Shown piece by piece: positions 7,683 to 16,300 of a stretch of DNA of 40,237 nt. Both the position numbers and the translations under genes were made by a program. Source of the stretch: JAGORL01 sp964372415. GTDB lineage: Bacteria > Patescibacteriota > Patescibacteriia > UBA9934. The stretch covers positions 1 to 40,237 of the forward strand of contig CAYJQH010000009.1 of NCBI GenBank assembly GCA_964372415.1, in the 5' to 3' direction. The notes beneath the pieces were generated by a model. That model was not told the DNA's origin and made no database searches. It saw only the letters and a list, made by a program, of their open reading frames with translations. Each line of letters starts with the position of its first letter. Position 1 is the first letter of the stretch.

Positions 7683-7701
7683 CGGTACTCGTCACTCGAT
7701 A

Positions 7702-7768
7702 GCTCGGTACTTGGTTGGACTCTTGGCTCTTGAGCCTTGGGTCTGCCCGGTACCGAGCATCTTTTTTT
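7702..7768 (+). terminator. Post-VR stem-loop and terminator of target gene 1
   Basis: GCTCGGTAC (7702-7710) pairs with GTACCGAGC (7750-7758), followed by seven T (7762-7768). The enclosed region holds small hairpins (GGCTCTTGAGCC, GGGTCTGCCC). It begins about 20 nt after the stop. A stem-loop immediately downstream of the VR is known to aid retrohoming in the BPP-1 phage DGR, so it may act as terminator, homing signal or both. DGR 2 shares the words GCTCGGTACT and TCTTGG at the matching place. Confidence 0.7.
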
Positions 7769-7781
7769 GATAAGATACGCG

Positions 7782-8210
7782 CGGAGAGTAGGTCAATGCG
7801 TCGGCCTTTACGGAGACCGATCACTGAAATCTCTCGCCATCGCGTGAGTCTGCCAGAATCTTAGGTCCGATGGACCCAGGAGCGTGCAGAGCGAAAGCGG
7901 GTACTCCGCGTTTTCTTTAGGAACCAGCCTGCGTTACGGTTTTTACCGAAACATTAGGCGAGCGGTTCCCTATAAAATTCAGGATATAGATGCGTCTGTG
8001 TCCGGTGTTTCTGAAGGAGAAAACGTAATCCTGTTGGTCCCCGAGAATGACGACGAGTCCTGGAACAACGTGCCGTACGTGAACTGGAACCGTGATAACG
8101 GCCAGGTGAACCTGAACGCCAACTGGCGGAGCAACGACAACTCGAACTACTCGGTTCCTGACCTTCGGGAATCCCCGCCAAACGCAGGAGCGCCTTTACT
8201 GGCGCTCCTT
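7782..8210 (+). ncRNA. DGR template RNA 1: conserved leader plus TR
   Basis: The 255 nt before TR 1 share ordered sequence blocks with the leader of DGR 2: CGGAxAGTAGGTCA (7782-7795), TTTACGGA, CACTGAAATCTCTCGC (about 7822-7837), GGAGCGTGC, ACTCCGC, GGAACCAG paired with GGTTCC, ATAAAATTCAGG, GCGTCTG and GAAGGA just before the TR. The stem GGAACC/GGTTCC is kept in both although its loop differs in length and sequence. The unit ends at the hairpin 8186-8209. I infer one structured RNA of about 430 nt that serves as reverse-transcription template. No promoter is evident, so it may also arise by read-through from the target gene. Confidence 0.7.
8037..8171 (+). repeat. DGR template repeat TR 1
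   Basis: This is the invariant donor copy of VR 1. Read in the VR frame it contains eleven AAC codons (for example WNNVPYVNWNRDNG), the codon choice that lets A-to-N changes yield the widest amino-acid range while avoiding stops. Of about 37 adenines, 19 differ in VR 1, while no C, G or T does. A short open frame crosses the TR but is not a gene. Confidence 0.96.
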
Positions 8211-8213
8211 TCG
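8186..8213. terminator. Terminator hairpin between TR 1 and avd 1
   Basis: AGGAGCGCC (8186-8194) and GGCGCTCCT (8201-8209) form a 9-bp perfect stem with a six-base loop. It lies 15 nt after the TR and just beyond the antisense avd stop, so it can end both transcripts. An equivalent hairpin with AGGAGCGCC lies at the same place in DGR 2. Confidence 0.75.
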
Positions 8214-8597
8214 TTACTTTAAGGACTTGATCCAGCCACCAAGCATTTTTCCCGCTTCGTGGAGACGGGACTCAATATCTAGATACTGATTGTTGGCGAT
8301 GCATTTACAGTCTTTTGAAAGCCGGACAAGAATTTTTACGGTATCTATTTTGCCGCTCACTTCTTTCAACTGATCAGCTTTTTCTGCTGTTTGGGTGAGC
8401 GAGGCTGCGACGAGTAATTGTTCGATGGCACTGAGAAGATACTTGGAACACGCTTCACCTAAAGTGTAACGCTGTGACTTGGGGAATTTTAGTAAAATTT
8501 GATGCCAAGTAGCGTACGCTTCGTATAACGTATGGATGATAGGGATATCACCGGGTCCGCCACCGAACAGCTGAGTTTTGGATTCGAAAATGTTGCG
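8214..8597 (-). CDS. avd: Avd-like DGR accessory protein 1 (four-helix bundle), antisense to TR and RT
   Basis: The minus strand encodes 127 open codons ending at 8214, with family landmarks LLKFPKSQRYTLGEACSKYL, LSKDCKCIANNQYL and GKMLGGWIKSL. Avd is the small basic four-helix-bundle partner that binds the RT and template RNA for retrohoming. The protein aligns end to end with the DGR 2 copy. No ATG, GTG or TTG lies in frame upstream of the conserved body. The nearest upstream ATG (8622) is out of phase across the C9 run and would be in frame with eight C. A CTG at about codon 10 is aligned in both copies and is another candidate start. The orientation, opposite to the RT and converging on the TR, is unusual. 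Confidence 0.8.
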   Translation of the reverse strand, partial: RNIFESKTQLFGGGPGDIPIIHTLYEAYATWHQILLKFPKSQRYTLGEACSKYLLSAIEQLLVAASLTQTAEKADQLKEVSGKIDTVKILVRLSKDCKCIANNQYLDIESRLHEAGKMLGGWIKSLK

Positions 8598-9591
8598 GGG
8601 GGGGGTTAGAGGGGGTCTGCATAATCAAATATGTTCGCTTGATAATCTCCTGTTAGCCTGGGAACGCTTCCGCAAGGGGAAGCGTTCTCGAACGGATGTC
8701 ATGGTATTCGAACATGCTTTAGAAGACAATTTGTTCACACTTCACGAGGAGTTAGTCACGGGTAACTACGAACATGGGAGTTATGAGCCATTTACCATCT
8801 ACGATCCTAAGCAGCGCACGATCCACAAGGCGCAAGTCCGGGATAGAGTGGTTCATCAAGCTATCGTAAACGTTATTGAGCCATTTTTTGACAGGCGGTT
8901 TATTCACGACAGCTTTTCTTGTCGAATAGGCAAGGGAACGCACGCAGGTATAAAACGTCTACAGATGTTTCTGAGACAAGCAAGTAAGAACGATCATCGC
9001 ACAGTCTACGTCCTGAAGTGCGATATCCGTAAATTTTTTGCTTCTGTTGATCAGCAGACGCTATTACGTCTTTTTGCGAAACGCATTCAAGAAGCTGAGA
9101 CCATGAGATTACTTTCTAAGATCGTAGGCAGCTTCTCGACAACATCAGGGAAGGGCATTCCTCTCGGCAATCTGACAAGTCAGCTGTTCGCCAACGTGTA
9201 TCTTCATGAACTCGATTGGTACGTTAAACAAAAACTCAGGGTCCGGCATTACGTTCGGTATTGCGATGACTTCGTCTTAGTTGTTAAGACGCGTACGGAA
9301 GCCTACCTTTTGGCTTGTATTCTCGAACAATTTTTATATGACAAGCTAGGTGTCCATCTTCATCCCAACAAGATTCATGTCCGAGCCTGGACTCAAGGCA
9401 TTGATTTTTTGGGATACGTTTTATTGCCTAAAGCGATCATCATTCGCCCAAAAACCGTACGACGTATGCTCCGTAACGTCACGTCCGATAATATCTCTTC
9501 ATATCTTGGCGTTTGTAGTCACGCGCAGGCTTACGAGATATCTATGATGTTGCTTAATAAAGCAGGCTATGCTAGGGTGTCCGCACCCTGA
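8590..9591 (+). CDS. DGR reverse transcriptase 1
   Basis: The DGR RT makes adenine-mutagenised cDNA from the TR RNA. The 333-residue product has the family N-terminus (SLDNLLLAWERFRKGKRSR), IYDPKQRTIHKAQVRDRVVH, the motif KCDIRKFFASVD with the first catalytic Asp, the DGR-type signature GIPLGNLTSQLFANVYL, the active-site box RYCDDFV with two Asp, and HPNKIHV then GIDFLGYVL near the end. The ATG at 8590 is preferred over TTG 8578. The first 12 or so codons are Gly-rich from the G9 tract and about 20 nt are missing relative to RT 2. The stop overlaps the start of the rpsU ribosome-binding region. Confidence 0.95.
   Translation: MLRGGVRGGLHNQICSLDNLLLAWERFRKGKRSRTDVMVFEHALEDNLFTLHEELVTGNYEHGSYEPFTIYDPKQRTIHKAQVRDRVVHQAIVNVIEPFFDRRFIHDSFSCRIGKGTHAGIKRLQMFLRQASKNDHRTVYVLKCDIRKFFASVDQQTLLRLFAKRIQEAETMRLLSKIVGSFSTTSGKGIPLGNLTSQLFANVYLHELDWYVKQKLRVRHYVRYCDDFVLVVKTRTEAYLLACILEQFLYDKLGVHLHPNKIHVRAWTQGIDFLGYVLLPKAIIIRPKTVRRMLRNVTSDNISSYLGVCSHAQAYEISMMLLNKAGYARVSAP
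8597..8605. repeat. G9 homopolymer at the overlapping 5' ends of avd 1 and RT 1
   Basis: Nine consecutive G follow the RT 1 ATG by six bases. On the other strand they form C9 at the start of avd 1. With nine G, RT 1 is in frame from ATG 8590, while the avd ATG at 8622 is out of frame. DGR 2 has a G9 run in the same relative position, so the tract is conserved rather than random. Confidence 0.8.
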
Positions 9592-9611
9592 AAGGAGGGT
9601 GAAAAGATTTT

Positions 9612-9872
9612 GTGACCAATATTGAAACTAAACGAAAGAAAGGCGAAAGTTTTGAGGCGTTGTTCCGCCGTTTTTCACGGCGCGTGCAGCAGAGCGGTAA
9701 GGCGCTTGAAGTGCGTGCTCATCGCTTTTACGTAAAAGAGCCCAAAAAGAACACCGTCCATAAGAGCGCGGTTAGACGCCTTGAAATGGGTGCTACTCGC
9801 GAATACTTGTTAAAAACCGGTAAGATTCGCGAAGAAGACTTGCGAGCCAAGAAGAAATTTGGCCGTCGTTAA
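9612..9872 (+). CDS. rpsU: Small ribosomal subunit protein bS21
   Basis: bS21 is a small basic 30S protein acting in translation initiation. The 86-residue, Arg/Lys-rich product contains EALFRRFSRRVQQSGKALEV and VHKSAVRRLEM, matching the family core; the C-terminal tail is longer than in E. coli. Translation starts at GTG 9612 behind AAAGGAGGG (about 9590-9598). A 6-bp hairpin with loop TCCG (9574-9589) sits just before this ribosome-binding site. DGR 1 ends right against the gene, so any original upstream promoter has been displaced or lies within the RT. A strong terminator follows at 9879-9912. Confidence 0.92.
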   Translation: MTNIETKRKKGESFEALFRRFSRRVQQSGKALEVRAHRFYVKEPKKNTVHKSAVRRLEMGATREYLLKTGKIREEDLRAKKKFGRR

Positions 9873-9878
9873 AGCAAA

Positions 9879-9912
9879 AAAACTCGTTCCGACCTCTGTC
9901 GGGACGAGTTTT
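9879..9912 (+). terminator. Rho-independent terminator after rpsU
   Basis: AAAACTCGTTCCGAC and GTCGGGACGAGTTTT form a 15-bp stem (one G-T pair) with loop CTCT, ending in a T run. Confidence 0.88.
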
Positions 9913-9980
9913 GTGTTACATTAGTAACGTAGATTGTAGATAGTAGGTCGACATTAAAGCACTAAAGAATACTGAGGTAT

Positions 9981-10430
9981 ATGTCATTACTTAAAAAACT
10001 TACGGACGACATGAAGGCGGCCATGAAAGCCAAAGATACCATTACTCTTGATACTGTGCGGATGGCTTTATCTAATATTAAGAACAAGGCTATCGAGCTT
10101 GGTCATGAACTAGAGGATACGGAAATTGTCGCGGTCCTTAAATCTGATTTAAAGAAACTCAAAGACTCGCTCGAAAGTTTTGTGAGCAATGCTCGCCACG
10201 ATTTGGCTGACAAAGTTAAAAAGGAGATTAAGGTTCTTGAAAAATATTTGCCGTCACAAATGAACGATACCGAGCTAGAAAAGCGCGTTCGGGAAAAAAT
10301 TGAAGAGCTTGGCGGCGCTGCTTCCGCCCAAGCTGGCAAGGTTATGGGGGTACTTGTAAAGGAACTTCGTGAAGTGGCCGACGGGTCTCGGATCAAGGCC
10401 TTGGTTGATAAAATTATTTTAAAAAAATGA
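9981..10430 (+). CDS. GatB/YqeY domain protein
   Basis: The 149-residue product matches the YqeY family: N-terminal helices with DMKAAMKAKDTITLDTVRMA, a middle region with KVLEKYLPSQMNDTELEK, and a C-terminal GKVMGVLVKEL segment. It corresponds to the tRNA-binding tail domain of the GatB amidotransferase subunit as a stand-alone protein; its cellular role is not settled. Its association with rpsU is common across bacteria. The stop overlaps the hflX start by 4 nt (ATGA), indicating an operon. Confidence 0.9.
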   Translation: MSLLKKLTDDMKAAMKAKDTITLDTVRMALSNIKNKAIELGHELEDTEIVAVLKSDLKKLKDSLESFVSNARHDLADKVKKEIKVLEKYLPSQMNDTELEKRVREKIEELGGAASAQAGKVMGVLVKELREVADGSRIKALVDKIILKK

Positions 10431-11533
10431 ATTTACTCCGCGCTATTTTGGCCGATGTAATTCACTTCTCAATCTCCAAACGCGAGGCTGAGGAGCGCAT
10501 GGCTGAACTTGAGGAACTAACTAGAACTTACGGTGGTTTGGCGGTCGTAAAAACTATTCAGCGTCGTGCTAAGCCAGACTACGCGACATTTTTAGGTCAG
10601 GGCAAAGTCCAGGAGATCGTGAATACTTCAGACGAGCATCGTGCTCAAGTGTTGATTGTTAACGAGATTTTAAAACCTAAACAACTTTTCCACTTGGAAG
10701 AAATCTTGCGGGAAAAGAAAATGAAAGTCTGGGATCGAGTTGACCTCATTCTTCACATTTTCGCCAAACATGCGGTCAGCGCCGAGGCAAAATTGCAGAT
10801 TGAGTTAGCTCGATTGCGCCACATGGGACCGCGCATTTTTAACCTCGGTGAACGTCTCGGTCGCCAACGCGGCGGCACGGGTACGCGTGGCGGTTCTGGT
10901 GAGGGGAACACAGAGGCCATGAAACGTCACTTGCGTGAACAAGAGCGACGTATCGTTGATAGGCTTCGGGCCTACGAAAGACAACATAACGAACAACAAA
11001 AAAATCGCCGACGGAACGATTTTAAGACGGTGGCTATAGTGGGTTATACGAACGCCGGAAAAACATCTCTCCTGAATGCCTTAACGCGGCGCAAAGAATA
11101 CGTAGCCAACGAACTTTTTGCCACTCTAGATACGCGTCTTGGAGAACTTTTTGTTCCCGAATTCAACGGCCGACTTCTTTTGGCTGACACCATCGGTTTC
11201 ATTCAGGGACTTCCACCAGAACTCATCCAAGCGTTTCGCTCGACGCTGTCTGAAGCGCTTCATGCCGACCTCATTCTCCAGGTGGTTGATGTTAGTGACC
11301 CTAAGATGGAGGAGAAAATTAGGGTCGTGGAGGATATTCTTGAATCACTTGGACTAGCTCAATGCCCTCGTGTCATTGCTTATAACAAAGCTGATCTCCT
11401 AGGTCTTCGTGCACCACTAATTGCATCTGCCAGATACGTTTCCTCAATTACGGGGGAGGGTTTACCGGAGCTTAGGCAACTGTTGGCTCAGAAGACCTTA
11501 GAAACTACTCCTGGCTTGTCCGCAGTGTCCTGA
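10427..11533 (+). CDS. hflX: GTPase HflX
   Basis: HflX is a ribosome-associated GTPase that splits stalled 70S ribosomes. The 368-residue protein has the N-terminal glycine-rich ATP/nucleotide-binding region (FLGQGKVQEI), the coiled linker with RQRGGTGTRGGSGEGNTE, then a G domain with P-loop GYTNAGKTSL near residue 206, switch ATLDTRLG, DTIGFIQGLPPELI, NKAD and a final SITGEGL box. The length is typical. It is translationally coupled to the YqeY gene by a 4-nt overlap. Confidence 0.95.
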   Translation: MNLLRAILADVIHFSISKREAEERMAELEELTRTYGGLAVVKTIQRRAKPDYATFLGQGKVQEIVNTSDEHRAQVLIVNEILKPKQLFHLEEILREKKMKVWDRVDLILHIFAKHAVSAEAKLQIELARLRHMGPRIFNLGERLGRQRGGTGTRGGSGEGNTEAMKRHLREQERRIVDRLRAYERQHNEQQKNRRRNDFKTVAIVGYTNAGKTSLLNALTRRKEYVANELFATLDTRLGELFVPEFNGRLLLADTIGFIQGLPPELIQAFRSTLSEALHADLILQVVDVSDPKMEEKIRVVEDILESLGLAQCPRVIAYNKADLLGLRAPLIASARYVSSITGEGLPELRQLLAQKTLETTPGLSAVS

Positions 11534-11570
11534 ACCATGGCACAAATTTGCGCTACAATAGAGGGGTCAT

Positions 11571-13352
11571 GTGAACTCCTTTTTTGTTTCATTGCGTCGG
11601 GTTTTTAGCCTGTTGAGCTTTTTTGCTGTTGTCGGATTTTTGCCGACCGTGGTTCTGGCTCAAGCTGAGAGCGCCGCTCAGGTAGCGGGTACCGCTGGAT
11701 TTGGTGACGCTGATCTGACAAGTATCATCGGCACCGTTATCAATGTTTTCCTCGGGCTCCTCGGGGTTATCTTTTTAGTGCTTGTTATTTACGCTGGTTT
11801 TAGATGGATGACGGCCGGTGGAGACCAGGGTCAGGTAGATAAGGCTAAACGTATTTTAATTAACGCTACAGTTGGGCTTGTTATTACCCTCATGGCTTAC
11901 GCTATCGCTACCTTTATTATTAACGCCTTAACAGGTGGTGGGGATGGAGCCGGAACAACTCCAAGCGGTACAGTTTCAATTGAGCCATTTTCGGGAGCTC
12001 TGGGCGGCGGGGCGATTCAGGATCATTATCCATTCCGCAATCAAACTGACGTGCCCCGAAACACCAATATCGTCGTAACTTTTAGGCGCGCTATGGATGT
12101 CGCCTCGTTCATTGAGGGGTACGACAACGGAGGTACGCCGACTGATATCACGGACGACAACGCAGTGACCGGCATCAACAGCGATAAAGTAAAAATTTAT
12201 CTCACAACCGAAGGAAAAAATGCGGCTTTGACGGACGTTGCCGTGTCTTTTACTGAAGACTTGCGGACTTTTGTTTTTAACCCAACCGATTATCTAGGCT
12301 CACCAACCAACGATGTTTCTTACACCGTTTTTCTTGATGACAATCTGCTTGACGCCGAGGGCGTAAAAGTTTTTTCGGGCATTGAAGATCATTATGAGTG
12401 GTCGTTTGTGACGGGTGTCTCAATTGATACTGAACCCCCGCAGGTGGTAGCCGTGACTCCTTCGGCTGGCGGCACTTACGCTAAGAACATTGCGGTCCAA
12501 ATAACCTTCAACGAACCTATCGACCCAACTTCCTCAACCGGCATTCGTTTGGCAGCGAGCGGTTTTGACAATATCCAAGTGGCTGGAGCTTCCAGCGCTC
12601 CTGAACCTGGCACGTACGCCATAAGTAACGGTTATGAGACTATTACCTTTACCACCTCAAATCTTTGCGGCACCAATTCTTGTGGCGAAGATGTTTATTG
12701 TTTACCCGGTAATGAGACAATTACTGCAACTGTAGGAGCGGCAACGCCCGGCGTTTCACCACCCACCACTGATCTTTTCCCGTTTGATGGAGTAGTTGAT
12801 ATGGCAGCTAATTCGCTCGACGGCAACGGTGATGGTGAAGCCGGTGATGATTACGGTTGGAGTTTCCTAACCACAGACGACATTTTTCTTTCGGGAGCTA
12901 AAATTACGAGTATTAGCCCCGACATTAACGAGAGTAACGTGGCGCTAGATCAGAGTGTGACGATGATTTTTGACAGCATTCTTTTGTCTTCAACTGTCAA
13001 CAACGAGAATATTAGTTTTAATAATACTGAACTTACGTCCGGACAGCCGCATGAGATGTGGTATCGCTTTGACAGCGATTTGTTAACTGCCGCGGGTGAT
13101 GCCGTGCTCTTCCCAAGTCAGGTACCAAGTCAAACTAGCGTTAGCATTTCGCACGGCGTTTTCTTGGAATCAGTTGATGGCAAAACGTACCTGTATGGAG
13201 TTGAAGCCATGCAAGGCATTAAAAATCAGTATCAAAACTGTTACCGCCCAGCTGAAGGACCAGATGCCACGGGCGGTCAGTGTGGGGTAAGTCAGGCGGC
13301 GCCGTACTGTTGTAACGGTGTCGCTTCGACTACTAACTGCACACTCTTTTAG
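11571..13352 (+). CDS. Pilin-like (VirB2/TrbC-type) membrane protein with Ig-like ectodomain
   Basis: The 593-residue product has a signal peptide (cleavage near VVLAQA, residue 31), then two membrane helices at about residues 53-80 and 93-119 with the turn FRWMTAGGDQGQVDKAKRIL. This two-helix layout resembles VirB2/TrbC-type pilins and recurs in the next gene. The remaining 470 residues look extracellular: two or three SbsA-type Ig-like domains (DVPRNTNIVVTFRRAMD, KNIAVQITFNEPID, NVALDQSVTMIFDS) and a cysteine-rich end (CGVSQAAPYCC). The GTG start is preceded by GAGGGG (about 11561-11566) and a TACAAT box. The next gene starts 1 nt after the stop. A role as a surface or pilus-like component is inference. 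Confidence 0.75.
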   Translation: MNSFFVSLRRVFSLLSFFAVVGFLPTVVLAQAESAAQVAGTAGFGDADLTSIIGTVINVFLGLLGVIFLVLVIYAGFRWMTAGGDQGQVDKAKRILINATVGLVITLMAYAIATFIINALTGGGDGAGTTPSGTVSIEPFSGALGGGAIQDHYPFRNQTDVPRNTNIVVTFRRAMDVASFIEGYDNGGTPTDITDDNAVTGINSDKVKIYLTTEGKNAALTDVAVSFTEDLRTFVFNPTDYLGSPTNDVSYTVFLDDNLLDAEGVKVFSGIEDHYEWSFVTGVSIDTEPPQVVAVTPSAGGTYAKNIAVQITFNEPIDPTSSTGIRLAASGFDNIQVAGASSAPEPGTYAISNGYETITFTTSNLCGTNSCGEDVYCLPGNETITATVGAATPGVSPPTTDLFPFDGVVDMAANSLDGNGDGEAGDDYGWSFLTTDDIFLSGAKITSISPDINESNVALDQSVTMIFDSILLSSTVNNENISFNNTELTSGQPHEMWYRFDSDLLTAAGDAVLFPSQVPSQTSVSISHGVFLESVDGKTYLYGVEAMQGIKNQYQNCYRPAEGPDATGGQCGVSQAAPYCCNGVASTTNCTLF

Positions 13353-13353
13353 C

Positions 13354-16300
13354 ATGACATCATTTCGCTCCCACCTTCTAAAAATAGGTTTTGCCGCCTG
13401 TCTTACGGCGAGTATTTTGGGTTTTGTTCAAGTTGCTTCGGTTGAGGCACAAGAAACTGTTACTGGGCTTGAGGCTGTAGCTCAAGTCTCGGGTCTCGGA
13501 CTTCAGGATGATCCAACGGTAATTGTTGCCAGGCTTATCAGAACCGGACTTACTTTGCTTGGAGTTATCGCGGTTGTGATTGTGATGTATGGCGGCTTTG
13601 TCTGGATGACCGCTGGTGGCAACGCGGAGCGTGTGGCCAAAGCCAAGCGTATTTTGCTTAATGGCGTAATCGGCCTAGCCATAATTATCATGTCCTGGGC
13701 TATCACGACTTTTGTTATCAACGCTTTGAGTGAAGCGACGGGTAGGACTACCGGCGACGATACTACGCAGGGGGGCTTCACCCTTGGTTTAGGCGGTGGC
13801 TCATCATCGTCTTTTGAAGTCACGGCCATCCTACCAACCGGAGTTTTAAGTATTCGTAATGTCGAGGTACAGATTACTTTTAGTAAAAACGTAGACCAAC
13901 AAACTGTTGATGCTAACTCAATAAAAATTACTGATGCCAACACCGGAGTAGACATTGTTGGGACTCTCGAAACTAGCGGTAATAAAATTACTTTTGTACC
14001 GTCAGCGCCGTGTCCCGATCCGAACACCGATCGCTTCTGTTTTGATGCGAATACTTTGTATAACGTAAATATTGATGACAGTCTTCAGAGTTCGACGGGT
14101 ATTCGTTTGTCTTGCGCTAATGGAAAATGTTCCGGCCAGTTTACAACAGGCGATCTGGTTGACATCGCTGACCCGAGTGTTGAGGCAACGCTCCCCGAAA
14201 GCGGTGATGGTGTGTCGGTTGACGCGCTTATCGACACACAAGCGCATGGTACTGACGACGCCGGAGTAGCGGTAATTGATTTTGCAGTTGACGGCGTGAT
14301 TTTTGATAGCGTTCCAGGAACGGGCGATCTCACTAATGTGGTGGTTAATACGCTTTGGGATACAACTGGTTTGACACTTGGTCAGTCTTACGAAATCACC
14401 ATGACGGCCAATGACCTCGCGGGCAATACCGACGAGGACTCGGTAGTTGTGGTAGCGCGTAGCGCACAGTGTTTTGATGGACTGCAAAACGGCGTTGAAA
14501 CTGGTATTGATTGTGGCGGTGATCCGGTGAGCAGCGAGTATTGCGGAGCTTGCGATGGCGGCAGTTGTACCCAGAATGCAGACTGCGCCAGCGGTTTGTG
14601 TTTGGCTGGCGTCTGTACGACCCTTCCTAAAATTACTAACGTCAGTCCGCTTGATGGCCTACCCGGTACGCTTGTCACCATTCACGGTGAAGGTTTTGGT
14701 TCACTTGAAGGCAGTGTGGCTTTTAATAGCGCGAGTGGAGAAGTGATAGCTAACTTACCCTTCTGTGCTCAGGATTGGTCACAAACTGAAATCGTGGTTG
14801 AAGTGCCAGACGAGGCGATTGACGGATCTATCACACTTACTACCTCAACCGGTACGGTCGACGCCACAGATGACAGTTACGGTGCCTTCGTGCCTGATTT
14901 TGATGTAAATTTGGTTGAACATCCTGGGCTTTGTTCGCTCTCTCCGTCAATTGGCCTAGCTTCAAGCGGCGTGACGCTTGAGGGGCAGAATTTTGGTGAT
15001 ACGCAGGGTGCCTCCTCAACAGTTACTTTTGATGTTACGCCAGCTTCGAGTTACAACGCTTGGAGTAATGGCAGCGTGTCGGCCACCGTGCCTGACTTGG
15101 CGAGCGCAACTTATGACGTGACGGTAAATGTTGGCGGTATTGCTTCTAATGCGCTGCATTTTAGTGTGGTGAGCGAAGAAATAGTACCCCCAGTAATAGT
15201 AACGGCTGATCCGTCACAGGGTGGTGTAGGCCAGTATGTCACCTTAACCGGCACAAATTTTGGTTCAGGTCTCGGCACAGTTTGGTTTGAGAACGTAGCT
15301 TCACAAGAAGTTGCCTTAGCTACAAGTAATGATCTCCCTGCCGCCTGCGCCGACAATATTTGGTTTGATACGCAGGTTACGGTCATGGTGCCAGGTGAGT
15401 TCACAACTGGCGGTAATTTGAATCCCGGAAATTACAACCTGTATCTTGTGACCTCAGGCGGGGTCAATTCCAACATCTTCAGTTTTACTGTGACCGACGA
15501 TTCGCCAACACCCGGCTTGTGTGCGCTTGACCCGGCAAGCGGCTTAGCTGGCGATGCAGTTACGCTTTACGGCGATAATTTTGGCCCGAGCGCTGGCTCC
15601 GCGATTTTCTTTGCGGATCAGTCGGCGGCAATCATCGATTGGACTGACAACCAAGTAGCTGTAACCGTGCCTAGCGGCTCAGCCACTGGCCCCTTAGTTA
15701 TTCGCGACGCGACCGGCACAGAGAGTAACCCGTTAAATTTTGAAGTAAGCGCACAGGACGCTCAGGCTGCTCTTGGCGAGCCTGCGGAATATGCTTGGAG
15801 CTTTTCAAGCGGCGAGATCCCGGCCGTGCCTGCGGTTATCTTTGTCTGCGACGATAATCAAATAAGCGGCGTGCCGAATGATGCCTTGGGAAATGAAGCA
15901 GCTTGCGTTAACGCTGATGCTTTTGTTGAATTCACTTTGGACATGGATGAAGCCTCGCTTGAGGATAGTTTCAGTTTGGCTAAATGTATCGGTTCCTCTC
16001 AAAATCCCTGTGATGCCTTGGAGGCTGTGAGCGGAGATTTCCAAATTACAAGTACCACGCTTCGTTTTACCCCTCTACAAGACTTTGACGTTAGTTCGCT
16101 CTATCAAATTACCATTGGCGCTCAAGCCACTTCGGCCCTTGGTGTGCCGCTTGGTGAGGACGTTTCTTGGAACTTTACAACCCGAGATGATGCCAACCGA
16201 TGCGGCGTTCTGAGCGTTATTGTGTCGCCACCAAGCGCAACCATTACTGAATTGTATGGGGACGCGCAGTATCAAGCGTTGCCTGTAAATGGCTGTAGTG

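Noticed and set aside
7884..8222. Open frame spanning the DGR 1 leader and TR, encoding the Asn-rich VPYVNW segment
   Set aside because: It arises because the TR is a copy of coding sequence. It lacks its own ribosome-binding site and crosses the structured leader and terminator; the template RNA explains it.
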